Origin: Janthinobacterium tructae
GTDB taxonomy: Bacteria > Pseudomonadota > Gammaproteobacteria > Burkholderiales > Burkholderiaceae_D
Assembly: GCF_006517255.1 (NCBI RefSeq)
Contig: NZ_CP041185.1
Coordinates: forward strand, 5,084,001-5,148,000
Length of the DNA stretch: 64,000 bases
Direction of reading: 5' to 3'
In this document: positions 1 through 9,600 of the stretch, in pieces
Layout of the letters: the number at the start of each line of letters is the position of its first letter
How positions within the stretch are numbered: the first letter of the stretch is position 1
Position numbers and translations under genes: made by a program
The notes under the pieces: model-generated
What the model was told of the DNA's origin: nothing
The model's database searches: none
What the model saw: the letters and a program-made list of their open reading frames with translations, nothing else

Positions 1-336
1 CAGCAGGCCGAACAGCACGCCAACGACGGCGCCCGCACCGACGGCTTTCCAGGGATTGTCCTGCACGTATTCATCGGTGGCCTTGGCCGCCTTCTTGGTG
101 CGTTCGAGCAAGTCTTCTTCCAGCTTGATCAAGTCTTTCTTGGCCGTTTCCAGGGTGGCGATGAACTTGTCCTTGACGGCTTTGACATTCTCGCCCGTCT
201 GATCCTTGGCGCCATCGAGCCAGCCTTCCGCTTCATTGATGACGGTTTTCAGGTCGCCGACCAGTTTGTCGCGCGCCTTGTCGGCGTCGGCGAGGATGCT
301 GTCGCTGCTGGATTTTCCGGTATGTATCGAGCTCAT
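1..336 (-). CDS. DUF883 family (YqjD/ElaB-like) protein, 3' end cut off by the window
   Basis: The visible 112 residues open with a hydrophilic N-terminus (MSSIHTGKSSSDSILADADK), then a long charged amphipathic helix rich in Lys, Glu and Asp. They end in DNPWKAVGAGAVVGVLFGLL, the start of the C-terminal glycine-rich membrane segment. That order (helix, then D-x-P-W-x-A and a GxxxG-type anchor) is typical of the YqjD/ElaB/DUF883 family, inner-membrane proteins that bind ribosomes in E. coli stationary phase. The ATG is preceded by a GAGGT ribosome site. Only the last few membrane residues and the stop lie outside the window. The ribosome-binding role is transferred from E. coli and not visible here. 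Confidence 0.85.
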   Translation of the reverse strand, partial: MSSIHTGKSSSDSILADADKARDKLVGDLKTVINEAEGWLDGAKDQTGENVKAVKDKFIATLETAKKDLIKLEEDLLERTKKAAKATDEYVQDNPWKAVGAGAVVGVLFGLL

Positions 337-444
337 GTATTACCTCATGGAAGTGAAACTGCACAGTGAAATACCAGTGTAGGCAGCAGCGGACAGGCTA
401 GTCTTGCGCCGCCTCAAGAGTTGCTGCGACGCAAGGATCATTGA

Positions 445-1299
445 TTAACGGAAAGCAAAGTCCAGCACCACGCCCGCAAATACCGCTGCTCCTAGCCAGT
501 TATTATGCCGGAACGCGGCAAAACACGGCATGCGCTCGCGTGCGCGTATCAGGGTGTAGTGGTAAACGGCGCAAGCGGCCGCCACCAGCAAGCCCGCCAC
601 ATACCAGTAACGCAAGCCCAGGTGCCAGCCGCAGACCAGCCACAACAGCAGGAAAGCGGCATAGCACAGCATGATGATGGCCACGTCGTAGCGGCCAAAG
701 GTGATGGCCGAGGTCTTGATGCCGATCTTTAAGTCGTCGTCGCGGTCGACCATCGCGTATTCCGTATCGTAGGCCACGGCCCAGAAAACATTACCCAGCA
801 GCAGCAGCCAGGCGACGACGGGCACGGAATCCGTGATGGCGGCAAAGCCCATGGGGATGCCGAAGCCGAAGGCGATGCCCAGGTACGCTTGCGGAATCGC
901 AAAGAAACGCTTGAAGTAGGGATAGGTGCCGGCGATGATGACGGCGGCCACCGACAGTTGCTTGGTGAGCGCATTCAAGGGCAGGATCAGGCAGAAGGCC
1001 AGCACGGTCAGCACGCCGGCCACGGCCAGCGCTTCCTTGCCGCTGATGCGCCCGCTGGTGATGGGACGATCCACCGTGCGCTTGACGAATTTGTCGATAT
1101 CCTGGTCGGCGTAGTCGTTGATGGCGCAGCCAGCCGAGCGCATCAGGAAAGTGCCAAGTGTGAAGATGAGCAGCAGCCGCCAGTCCGGCACGCCTTGCTG
1201 CGCCAGCCACAGCGCACACAGGGTAGGCCACAGCAGCAATACGGTACCGATAGGCTTGTCCAGCCGTATCAGGCGGAAATACAGCGCCAGCTTGTTCAT
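445..1299 (-). CDS. ubiA: 4-hydroxybenzoate octaprenyltransferase
   Basis: This 284-residue integral membrane prenyltransferase attaches the polyprenyl tail to 4-hydroxybenzoate, the second committed step of ubiquinone synthesis, at the inner membrane. Both Asp-rich Mg-prenyl-diphosphate sites are present: NDYADQDID at residues 61-69 and DRDDD at 185-189, followed by the IGIKTSA signature. About nine hydrophobic helices fill the rest. The length matches E. coli UbiA (290). The gene is convergent with nothing close by; oxyR lies upstream on the same strand with a 77-bp gap. No ubiC (chorismate lyase) is adjacent in the window. Confidence 0.96.
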   Translation of the reverse strand: MNKLALYFRLIRLDKPIGTVLLLWPTLCALWLAQQGVPDWRLLLIFTLGTFLMRSAGCAINDYADQDIDKFVKRTVDRPITSGRISGKEALAVAGVLTVLAFCLILPLNALTKQLSVAAVIIAGTYPYFKRFFAIPQAYLGIAFGFGIPMGFAAITDSVPVVAWLLLLGNVFWAVAYDTEYAMVDRDDDLKIGIKTSAITFGRYDVAIIMLCYAAFLLLWLVCGWHLGLRYWYVAGLLVAAACAVYHYTLIRARERMPCFAAFRHNNWLGAAVFAGVVLDFAFR

Positions 1300-1376
1300 G
1301 GAAGACTCGATCTTGTTGAAGAGAAAGGTCGATTATCGCAAATAGTATGCAAATGTACTATTTTGACGCCTGGCCG

Positions 1377-2315
1377 CTAGGTTGCGTCTTCGCACAAGGG
1401 GGTAATGCCGGGCAAGTCGCAGCTGGCGATGGCTGCGCACAGGGCATCGATGGCGGCCTTGCGCGTAAAACTCTTGCGCCACAGCATCACCACCCTGCGC
1501 GATGGCACGGGGGCGGCGAAGGGCCGGTATTCGAGCATGCCCTCGGTGGCGTGCATATTGGCGACGGAGGCGCGCGGCAGCACCGTCAAGCCGATGCCGC
1601 TGGCCACCATGTGGCGGATGGTTTCCAGCGAGGAACCTTCAAACGTGCGCTGCATGCCGTTGCCGGGCGAGGAAAAACGCGCCATTTCGGGGCACACTTC
1701 CAGCACCTGGTCGCGGAAGCAGTGGCCATTGCCCAACAGCAGCATGGTTTCCGATTTCAAGTCTTGCGCGGCGATTTTTTCACGCGCGGTCCACGGATGC
1801 TGGCGCGGCATGGCAACGACGAACGGTTCGTCATACAGTTCCTGCATGGCCATGCCGTGGTCGGGCAGGGGCAGGGCCATGATGGCCACGTCCAGTTCGC
1901 CCTGGCGCAGCAATTCGAGCAGGCGAACCGTGAAGTTTTCCTGCAAAATCAAAGGCATTTGCGGCACCTGGTCTATCATGGCCTTGACCAGGGGGGGCAG
2001 CAGGTAAGGGCCGATCGTGTAGATTACGCCCAGACGCAGGGGGCCGGCCAGCGGGTCCTTGTTTTGTTTGGCGAGTTCCTTGATGGCGGCCGTCTGTTCC
2101 AGCACGCGTTCGGCTTGCGCGATGATCTGCGCGCCCAGGGGCGTGACGGAGATTTCCGCGCCGCCCCGTTCGAACAGGACCACGCCCAATTCGTCTTCGA
2201 GTTTCTTGATGGCCACTGACAGGGTGGGCTGGGCAACGAAGCAAGCTTCGGCGGCGTGGCCGAAGTGCTTCGCGCGCGCGACTGCAACGATATATTTCAG
2301 TTCAGTCAGTGTCAT
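1377..2315 (-). CDS. oxyR: OxyR-type LysR hydrogen-peroxide regulator
   Basis: A 312-residue LysR-type regulator. The N-terminal winged helix-turn-helix (residues 1-60, MTLTELKYIVAVARAKHFG) is followed by a two-lobed sensor domain. GHCFRDQVLEVC places the two cysteines at residues 199 and 208, exactly the numbering of the E. coli OxyR peroxide-sensing pair, so it should form the oxidised disulfide that activates catalase and peroxidase genes. An upstream in-frame extension to 3029 exists but is antisense to rfaE2 and has no LysR homology, so the ATG at 2315 is the start. It is divergent from rfaE2. No katG or ahpC is adjacent. Confidence 0.95.
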   Translation of the reverse strand: MTLTELKYIVAVARAKHFGHAAEACFVAQPTLSVAIKKLEDELGVVLFERGGAEISVTPLGAQIIAQAERVLEQTAAIKELAKQNKDPLAGPLRLGVIYTIGPYLLPPLVKAMIDQVPQMPLILQENFTVRLLELLRQGELDVAIMALPLPDHGMAMQELYDEPFVVAMPRQHPWTAREKIAAQDLKSETMLLLGNGHCFRDQVLEVCPEMARFSSPGNGMQRTFEGSSLETIRHMVASGIGLTVLPRASVANMHATEGMLEYRPFAAPVPSRRVVMLWRKSFTRKAAIDALCAAIASCDLPGITPLCEDAT

Positions 2316-2524
2316 AGTTTGATTGAAACACAGGAAGTACTTACTTGCAATGAATGAAAGGTGACGCGCACCTGAAACTGTGGCGCCGATGGCGTATTGT
2401 AGCGGATCGCCCCCTATAATGCGGGGCCGGGCAGCGAAGGCAGAGGGCTGCCGGCGCTGGCGGCGGCAGGCAAGTCGATAGCCACGCCTGAGCGTGACCA
2501 ACTTTAACCCAACGAGAGATATCC

Positions 2525-3007
2525 ATGCCTGATTTTGAAAACAAACTGTGCGGCCGTGAGGAATTGCGCGCCCGCGCCGCAGCCTTGCCGAAACCGGTGG
2601 TGGTGACGAATGGCGTGTTCGACATTTTGCACCGCGGCCACGTGACGTACCTGGCGCAGGCGCGCGCGCTGGGCGCCTCGCTGGTGGTGGCCGTGAATAC
2701 CGATGCATCGGTGAAACGTCTGGGCAAGGGCGACGACCGTCCCCTGAACAGCTGCGAAGACCGCATGGCCGTGCTGGCCGCGCTGGAAGCGGTGAGCCTG
2801 GTGGTGCCGTTCTCGGAAGACAGCGCCCTGGAAGTGGTGCAGGAAATCGAACCGGAAATCTATGCCAAGGGCGGCGACTACGACATGGCGGCCATCCCTG
2901 AAGGCAAGGCCGTGCTGGCGTATGGCGGCCAGGCCGTGGCCATCGATTTCGCGCACGACCGCTCGACCACCAAGCTGCTGACGAAAGTGCGGACGCAGCA
3001 GGGCTGA
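2525..3007 (+). CDS. rfaE2: D-glycero-beta-D-manno-heptose 1-phosphate adenylyltransferase
   Basis: A 160-residue nucleotidyltransferase that adenylylates heptose 1-phosphate in ADP-heptose synthesis for the LPS inner core. The HxGH motif (HRGH, residues 36-39) sits in VTNGVFDILHRGH, and the second catalytic signature is RSTTKLL near the C-terminus. It is the stand-alone RfaE domain II; the kinase half (RfaE1), fused in E. coli HldE, is absent here, as usual in betaproteobacteria. The start has AACGAGAGAT upstream as a ribosome site. Confidence 0.95.
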   Translation: MPDFENKLCGREELRARAAALPKPVVVTNGVFDILHRGHVTYLAQARALGASLVVAVNTDASVKRLGKGDDRPLNSCEDRMAVLAALEAVSLVVPFSEDSALEVVQEIEPEIYAKGGDYDMAAIPEGKAVLAYGGQAVAIDFAHDRSTTKLLTKVRTQQG

Positions 3008-3136
3008 GGAACGCCGTCAATGTTTTCATACTGATAAAAAGACGTTACTATGAGAACTGCCAGGGTTGCGACCTCGTTGCGTCAGCCCCAGCACCCGTTA
3101 CACCGTCTGATATGCATTGCTAGTCATAGAAAATAC

Positions 3137-4621
3137 ATGGATCTTAAAACTTCTGGGGATTGGGCAGTGCCCTCCGGCGTCTGGTACGTCGATGACGATG
3201 GCGCGTGGAGCATGCAGCGTAGCGCGGACGGCCAGAACGTCTCGCCCTTGCTGAGCCCTGCCGATATCGGCAAGCTGATGCACGCGCGGCGCCTGCCGGC
3301 TGCCGCCGGCGCGCCCGTGCGGCTGTTTCCGCCTGAATTCTCGTTCGATCCCGCCTCGGGCGCGGCCTTGCAGGTGCCGCCTGGTACGGCGCTTACACCG
3401 CCCTGGGTTCCGCCTTTCGGCGCGCAGCCCGTCAGCGACGTGCCACCGGCCGGCGCGGCCGGCTTGCGCCAGGCCAGCGTGCCCCTGAAGCTGGCGGACC
3501 AGCGCGTGCGCGAAGAGCATGCGCAGGCCGACGCCTCGTTGCCCATGCCGCCGCCCGGTGAATACGAATTCTTTTCCGCCCAGTTCGGCACCAGCGCGCC
3601 CGCGCTGCTGGCGCTGGACCCACGCAAGGCCGTCTTGCACGCCTGGCTGCCCGCCTCGAAACGCTGGCTGGCGCTGGACCCCGACCATGGCAGCCTGCTG
3701 GCCGAATCGGACCTGGCCCACGGCGCCTGGCGCGCCGAGCTGGTGCCGGAGTTCAACAGCGTGCTGGTCTTGCCGACCAGCCATGGCCTCGCCTGCATCC
3801 GTCCCGACGTGCCTTCGCTCACTTACGTGGTCGAGCATGTGGGCGGCGCGCCGTGTGTGGCCGCGCCTGTCTGGTTCCAGAATCGTTTGTGGGCGCCCTT
3901 GCGCGACGACGATGGCCGCATCCGCTTCGTCAATCTTGACGCGCAACAAAAGTCGGGCAGCGACGTGCTGCTCGACGGCATGATGGATCTGGGCGCCGTC
4001 GGCGCGCCCGTCGCTTACAACCGCATGGCCGTGTGGCCTTGCGCCAACGGCCAGTTGCGCTTGCAGCTGCAGCCCGATGGCAACGTGGCCGCGTCGTTTA
4101 CGCCCTGGCCGGAAGGGCTGGTGCCGCACTTCGAATTCGGCAGCCCTTACCTGTCGCGCGACGGTGGCCTGTGGCAACTGTGCTTTGAAAGCCGCCGCGG
4201 CACCTATGTCTATGTGAAATTGGGCGGCCAGGTCGAGAAGGCCGACGCGCTGGCGCCGCGCCTGTGTTCGGGCAGCTTCAATTACCGCTTCGCCACCAAG
4301 CTGAAAACGGCGCCTTGGGAAGAGCCGGAACACGGCGACGATGGCGGCAAGAACCAGGCTGTCATGCCGCTGCTCGAATCGAGTGCTGGCAACAGCGTCT
4401 TTGGCGTGAAGTTTGCCACCAGCGCCGGCCTGTCGAGCGTGCTGCGCTCGAACGAGCGCCTGGCGGCCCAGCTGGTGCAGGACGATGAATTGCGCGAAAC
4501 CGTGTTTCATACGTTTGCCGTCAGCGAGCCGTGGCGCGTGCGCCTGTTTGTGCATGAAGGCACCTTGTGGGCCTACCACCCGCTGCTGTCGCGCATCGAT
4601 GGCTGGGCCTTGCAGGCATGA
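3137..4621 (+). CDS. Uncharacterised beta-propeller-like protein, first gene of the tubulin-like operon
   Basis: I do not recognise a named family. The 494-residue product has no signal peptide or membrane helix, so it should be cytoplasmic. After a proline-rich stretch (about residues 55-125) come repeating short beta-rich units of the type VLxxWxPxxxRWLALDPxxG, VLPTSHGLACIRPD, APVWFQNRLWAPLRDDDGR and SPYLSRDGGLWQLCFE. They contain many Trp, Gly and Asp turns, suggesting a beta-propeller or other repeat scaffold. The start at 3137 is preferred over the upstream in-frame start at 3050 because the residues between look non-coding. Its TGA overlaps the next ATG (ATGA), so the two genes are translationally coupled. 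Fold is inference; function unknown. Confidence 0.8.
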   Translation: MDLKTSGDWAVPSGVWYVDDDGAWSMQRSADGQNVSPLLSPADIGKLMHARRLPAAAGAPVRLFPPEFSFDPASGAALQVPPGTALTPPWVPPFGAQPVSDVPPAGAAGLRQASVPLKLADQRVREEHAQADASLPMPPPGEYEFFSAQFGTSAPALLALDPRKAVLHAWLPASKRWLALDPDHGSLLAESDLAHGAWRAELVPEFNSVLVLPTSHGLACIRPDVPSLTYVVEHVGGAPCVAAPVWFQNRLWAPLRDDDGRIRFVNLDAQQKSGSDVLLDGMMDLGAVGAPVAYNRMAVWPCANGQLRLQLQPDGNVAASFTPWPEGLVPHFEFGSPYLSRDGGLWQLCFESRRGTYVYVKLGGQVEKADALAPRLCSGSFNYRFATKLKTAPWEEPEHGDDGGKNQAVMPLLESSAGNSVFGVKFATSAGLSSVLRSNERLAAQLVQDDELRETVFHTFAVSEPWRVRLFVHEGTLWAYHPLLSRIDGWALQA

Positions 4622-6087
4622 AGGCGCGCTTACTGACGGTGGCCTGCGCCGCGTTGTTCAGCGCTGCCGCCGCGCATGCGGCCGGCATCCAGCAAGCGTT
4701 TCTGGTGCAAAACTCGGGCTGGATGGAGCCGTTTTATACGGATGAACATTCGCAACTGAAAGCCCTGGTGGGCGCCGTGGCGCAGGCCGCCACGAGCCCG
4801 TCCGATAAAGTCTACACGCTGGCCTTCAGCCAGAGCAGCGGCAGCAATGTGTCGCCCGCACTGATCGGGCAGGGACAGGGCGGCGCCGGCGTGGTGGGCC
4901 AGCTGGCCAGTCTGGGCCTGGCGCGCAAGAGCGCCGGCGGCGCGCTGGCCGACACGGATTTCCAGGAAGCCGTGACCAAAACCATCACGGGGCCGTTCCA
5001 GTCCGCGTCGGGCATCGTGTGGATCTTTACGAATAACAAGAACAGCCCGAACAACGACAGCCAGACGGCCGAGCGCAACCGCGACTTCTATCGCTTGCTG
5101 CATCTGGAACCGTCGATCACCAAGACCTTGGTGTTTCCGCTGCGCATGCCCGTGCAGGGCAAGCTGTACAGCGCCAAGGGTTTGATGGTGTACGCGCTCG
5201 CGTATGGCCAGCCCGCGTCCGAGGCGTTGACCCGCATCCTGGCCGAAGGGCGGCTGTCGCAAGTGCTGACGCGTCCGCCCGCGCGCTTGAAACCGGTGGA
5301 CCAGGATGCCGTGCGCATCGTGCCCCAGTCCGTCAAGAACAGTCCCAACGTGCACGCCAGCCTGGGCCGTGACGGGCGCACCATCGTGCTCGACGTCGAT
5401 GCGGCGAACCTGGTGCCGCAAGTGGTGCTGCAGGCGTCCTTGCAAAACATGTTTTTCCCGTACGTGATCGACAGCGCCACGGTGCACGCCAGCCTGGCGG
5501 GCCAGAACGCGCCGCTGCACGTTGCGCCAGATCAAATCCGCCAGTTGCAGCCGGGCGCCAGCCAGGCCGTGCAGGTACAGTTTGCGTTGCCGATGGCGCA
5601 GATTCCCTCGCCGTGGTCGGCGCAGGCGATCGCTGCCATGGGCAAGCAAGTGATGCTGCCGATGCAGGCGCAGGTGGGCCTGTCGGAACAGCGGCTGGCG
5701 CTGGCGCCCAGTTTTGGCAAGGATTTGCAGGAACTGTTCCCCGGTGACCCGATCTCAAGCATGTTCACGCCACCCGACAGCGTGCGCGCCTCGCAGGCGA
5801 CGATCCCGCTGCTGGTGCGCATCCAGTATCCGCTGCTGCCCGTGCTGGTGATATTGGGCGGCGTGCTGGCGCTCGTGCTGGGTCTGCTGGCGCTGGGTTT
5901 GTTGGGTACGCGCGCCACGCGCTACAAGGTGATGGCTGACGGCGTGCAGCGGCAAGTGTTATTAAAACCATTCAAAAGCGTACAGATCCGCGATGATAAC
6001 GGCCGCGATATCGGCGAACTCAAGCGTGGCCTGGGCAAGCCGGCCGTCGTGCGCGTGGCCGAAGGCCATACCTTGAGCCTGGCCTGA
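4618..6087 (+). CDS. Secreted, membrane-anchored VWA-like protein with degenerate MIDAS
   Basis: The 489-residue product has an N-terminal signal peptide (MKARLLTVACAALFSAAAAHA). The next segment, AFLVQNSGWMEPF, aligns with the first strand and metal site of von Willebrand A domains (usual DxSxSM) but lacks the Asp and second Ser. Later blocks (KVYTLAFSQSSG; DFQEAVTKTI; IVWIFTNNKNSP) match the following VWA strands. A beta-rich central region leads to one strong transmembrane helix (about residues 405-430) and a cytoplasmic tail of about 55 residues containing a VQIRDDNGRDIGELKRG segment. Predicted topology: large domain in the periplasm, short tail inside. It overlaps the previous gene by 4 bp. 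Confidence 0.82.
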   Translation: MKARLLTVACAALFSAAAAHAAGIQQAFLVQNSGWMEPFYTDEHSQLKALVGAVAQAATSPSDKVYTLAFSQSSGSNVSPALIGQGQGGAGVVGQLASLGLARKSAGGALADTDFQEAVTKTITGPFQSASGIVWIFTNNKNSPNNDSQTAERNRDFYRLLHLEPSITKTLVFPLRMPVQGKLYSAKGLMVYALAYGQPASEALTRILAEGRLSQVLTRPPARLKPVDQDAVRIVPQSVKNSPNVHASLGRDGRTIVLDVDAANLVPQVVLQASLQNMFFPYVIDSATVHASLAGQNAPLHVAPDQIRQLQPGASQAVQVQFALPMAQIPSPWSAQAIAAMGKQVMLPMQAQVGLSEQRLALAPSFGKDLQELFPGDPISSMFTPPDSVRASQATIPLLVRIQYPLLPVLVILGGVLALVLGLLALGLLGTRATRYKVMADGVQRQVLLKPFKSVQIRDDNGRDIGELKRGLGKPAVVRVAEGHTLSLA

Positions 6088-6131
6088 CAAGTATTTCTTT
6101 TTAAACTATTCAAACCCATCAGAGGCATACC

Positions 6132-6584
6132 ATGGCGCAAGACACTTCAAAAGACAACGCAGGTTTTACCTTACCTGCCCCGGTATCGGCCCCGGCATCC
6201 GCGCCGCCCGCTGCCGATGCAGCGGGCGCATCAGCGTCCGCCACCACGGCCACCACCGAGCCTGCGCCTGCGCTCGATCCGGCCAGCACCACCGATACCT
6301 CGTCGCGCGACACCCTGGTCGGCGGTGTGGTGCTGTTGCTGCTGTTCATCGCCTTTTTCTTTGCCAAGAATGCCTATGCGAATGGCCTGGTGGCCAAGCG
6401 CGTGCCGCCGAACAAGGCCAATGCCTCGGGCTGGTGGCTGTTCATCTTCCTGGCCAGCCTGGCGACCGGCGTCGTGCTGGCCGCCGTGAACGCGCATAAA
6501 TTCCTCGCGCCACTGTTCATGGGACCGCTGGTGCTGGTGGGCCTGGTTGCGTTACTGTTGACCTTTACATCGAGCCGCCGCTAA
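6132..6584 (+). CDS. Small polytopic membrane protein of the tubulin-like operon
   Basis: 150 residues. The first 60 are a low-complexity Ala/Pro/Thr/Ser tail (APVSAPASAPPAADAAG) with no signal peptide. Three hydrophobic helices follow: LVGGVVLLLLFIAFFFA, WWLFIFLASLATGVVLAA and LAPLFMGPLVLVGLVALLL. A basic loop (KRVPPNKANASG) separates helices 1 and 2, and the end is Ser-Arg-Arg. AGAGGCATACC upstream provides the ribosome site. No family recognised. Its place between the VWA-like and tubulin-like genes makes a membrane-docking subunit plausible, which is inference only. Confidence 0.8.
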   Translation: MAQDTSKDNAGFTLPAPVSAPASAPPAADAAGASASATTATTEPAPALDPASTTDTSSRDTLVGGVVLLLLFIAFFFAKNAYANGLVAKRVPPNKANASGWWLFIFLASLATGVVLAAVNAHKFLAPLFMGPLVLVGLVALLLTFTSSRR

Positions 6585-6621
6585 GCCGCACGCCGTCGTA
6601 CGCATCATCGAAGGAATCACC

Positions 6622-9600
6622 ATGGCAGATAACCTGAACCAAACCATCCCCGGCGGCGCCAGCGAGCGCAAGCAGGACAAGATCATCGAACTGCGCCCGA
6701 CACTGTTCATCGGCATCGGCGGCACGGGCATGCAGGTGCTGATGCGCGTGCGCCGGCGCATCCTCAACACCCTGTGGGGCGGCGCGGGCAAGCGCACGCG
6801 CATCGAGGGCTTGGCCGATTTTCCCATCGCGCAATTCATCCATTTCGACCTGGACAATGGCGCCGTGATCGAGAGCGGCGAATCGCAGGCGAAGGACTTG
6901 CAGTTCGACCAGGTGAAGTTCACGGACGATGACAAGGTGGTCGAATCGTTCGACATGGACAAGTACAGCCGCGATGAAGATTCTCTGGAGAAATATCCGC
7001 ACATCAAGGAATGGCTGCCGCTGACGCCGCAGCGCATCCGCGAACTGCGTTTCGACATGAGCAGCGGCGCCGGCCAGATCCGCGCCGTCTCACGCCTGTA
7101 TTTCTTCGACAAGTACGCGAAGATCCGCGACAAGATCCGCTTGAAGTTGAAAGCACTGAAGGCGGGCCTGTCGCACGAGCGCCAGCTGGCCGAGCTGGGT
7201 TTGCGCATGGAAACGAACCGTTTCCGCATCGTCATCGTCGGCTCCGTCGCAGGTGGCACGGGTTCCGGTTCCTTCCTCGACATGGGCTTGCTGGCGCGCT
7301 GGCTGGCACGCAGCGAAGTGGGCGCGGCCGACGTCGAGCTGATGCTGTTCTTGCCGACCGGCTACACCAAGGCCAACAAGGACCGGGTCGAGGCCAACGG
7401 CTATGCGGCGCTGATGGAGCTGGAATCGGCGATGATGGGCAACAAGGGCTATGTGGGCCGCTGGGATGCGTATGACCGTCCCGAACTGACGCGCGAGCCG
7501 TACAGCGAGGTGTATCTGATCGATTCGGGCAATCTTGCCCAGCAGCACACCAAGGATGTCAGCGACGTCTACCACATGGTGGCCGACTCGCTGTTCGAGG
7601 ATTTCGCCTCGGCCGACTTTGCGCGCGCCAAGCGCTCGATCGCCGTCAACCAGGCGCAGCACAAGAATTCGCTGTATAACGCGCCCGTGCCGCAAGACCG
7701 CTTCGGCGACATGCGCCTGTATTTCTCGAAGCGCTTTTCCTCGTTCGGCATGGCCGTGCTCGATACGCGCCAGGAAGCGGCGCGCGACGAACGGGCCCAC
7801 CGCTGGGCCGGCGCCATGCTGCAAGCGTTCTTTGGCGTGGGCGGCACGGATGCGGGCGCCAACCGCGCCACCGATACGCAGCGCGATAATTTCCTGGCTG
7901 CCAATATGTTCCTGAAGGGCACGCCGTTCAGCGATTTCCCCGAGTTTTCCGACAAGAGCATCGAATTGAAGCGCTCCAGCGGCGATTTCATCGATTTCCG
8001 CATCGTCGATGAATTGCTGGAAGACCGCCATGGCCACTTGCTGGCCGGCGTGGAAAACCGGGTCAACACGCGCATCAACGATATCCGCACGGGTTTTGAA
8101 CGCAGCGAATGGCCGGCGCAGGTGCGCGACGCCATGAAACACCTGGAACGCGACGCCGTGCGCGACCAGGATTCCACGGCCGATACGACGGAAGACCGCA
8201 TCAGCAAGCGCCGCCGCGAAGTGCTGGACGACGTCAAGAAAGTCGTGCGCGACCAGTTGTATGGCTATCTGGATAATAAAGAGTTCGGCGGCCTGGAATA
8301 CGTGCTGTCGCTGGTGGAACAGATCAAGGACCGCATCGAGGCGCCGGGCAGCGGCTTGACGGCGCAGATCGGCAACAATGCCGAGCGCTACCGCGAGATC
8401 AAGGAAGCCGTGCGTTCACGCGAATACGAGCGCCTGCTGAACAATCTGGAACAGACGCGCAGCACCTTCGGTTTCCTCAGCAATGGCGAAAAGCAGGCGG
8501 GCGTGGTGATGGACCATTTGCGCACGGAAATGGCGAATGCGCTGAAATTCCATCTGCGCGCCAAGGCGGCGGACGAGTCCGCCATCCTGCTGGGCGAATT
8601 GTCGCGCTGGCTGGGCAACCGGGTCGGCGTCGATGCGCAAGGCCGCGCGCAGTGGAATGGCCTGGTGGGCGAGCTGCAAACGGGCCGCGAAGGCGTGCTG
8701 GCCATGCTGGCGGAACTCAAAACGGCCAATACCATCTTGCAAAAGGACCTGGACAAGGAACACGCGACCCTGATCGTCATTCCCGTCACGGAAAAAGACA
8801 TCGCGCTGCCATCGGCGGCCACCTTGCGCCAGTGGGCCGATGAAGCGTTCAAGGACATGGGCGGCTCGAAAGCGCTGTTCCCCATGCTGGCCGAACCGGC
8901 GCAGCGCGGCTTGATCCTGGCCAAGGTCACGCGCATGGCCGAGAACATGATCGCCACGGCGGGCCTGGTGGAAGGGGCGACGAGCTCGCCCGACCCCCTG
9001 TTCGAGGCGCTGGAACAGATGGATGTATCCGAACGCCTGGACCGTTTCCGCAAGCTGCTGGCTTGCTCCATGCCGTGGATCGACGCCAATATGGCGGGCG
9101 ACTTCACGGTCGTGTCGGACCAGTTCAAGTGCGTGATCGGCGTGGCCAACGCGGCCGCCTTCAAGGCGAAGTTCGGCGCCGAGCTTGAATCGTGCGTGCC
9201 GACCCAGGTGGGCATCACGGTGAGCCAGCTGGAAATCGTCGAAACGGGCATCCGCGGGCGCGCCGTCTGCTATTGCGAATTGGCCGGCGTGCCGATGACG
9301 GTGCTGCGCGGCCTGGAAGGCTGGCGCACCAGTTACCGCAAGGAAGGCGACAACGACAAGGCGCCGACCCACACGCACATCGATCCGACGCAATTCACGC
9401 ATCCGATCGCGCCGAACACGGACGAGATGAAACGCCTGGCGGAAGATTTCGGCGAATTCCTGCAAGCCATCATGCTGGGCATACTGACGCGCCACACGGG
9501 CCGGGTCGTGCCGCCGGGCCAGTACCAGTTTGCCGTCGAACCGGGCGATTTGCGCCGCATCGGCAATGAACGGGCCATCCGCCAGAATGGCATGCCCGCC

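Noticed and set aside
1347..2219. 290-residue open frame on the plus strand
   Set aside because: Antisense to oxyR, which has complete LysR features; composition (Gln/His/Gly-rich) is that of a shadow frame.
3098..4579. 493-residue open frame on the minus strand
   Set aside because: His/Gln/Arg-rich antisense shadow of the first gene of the tubulin-like operon; no ribosome site.
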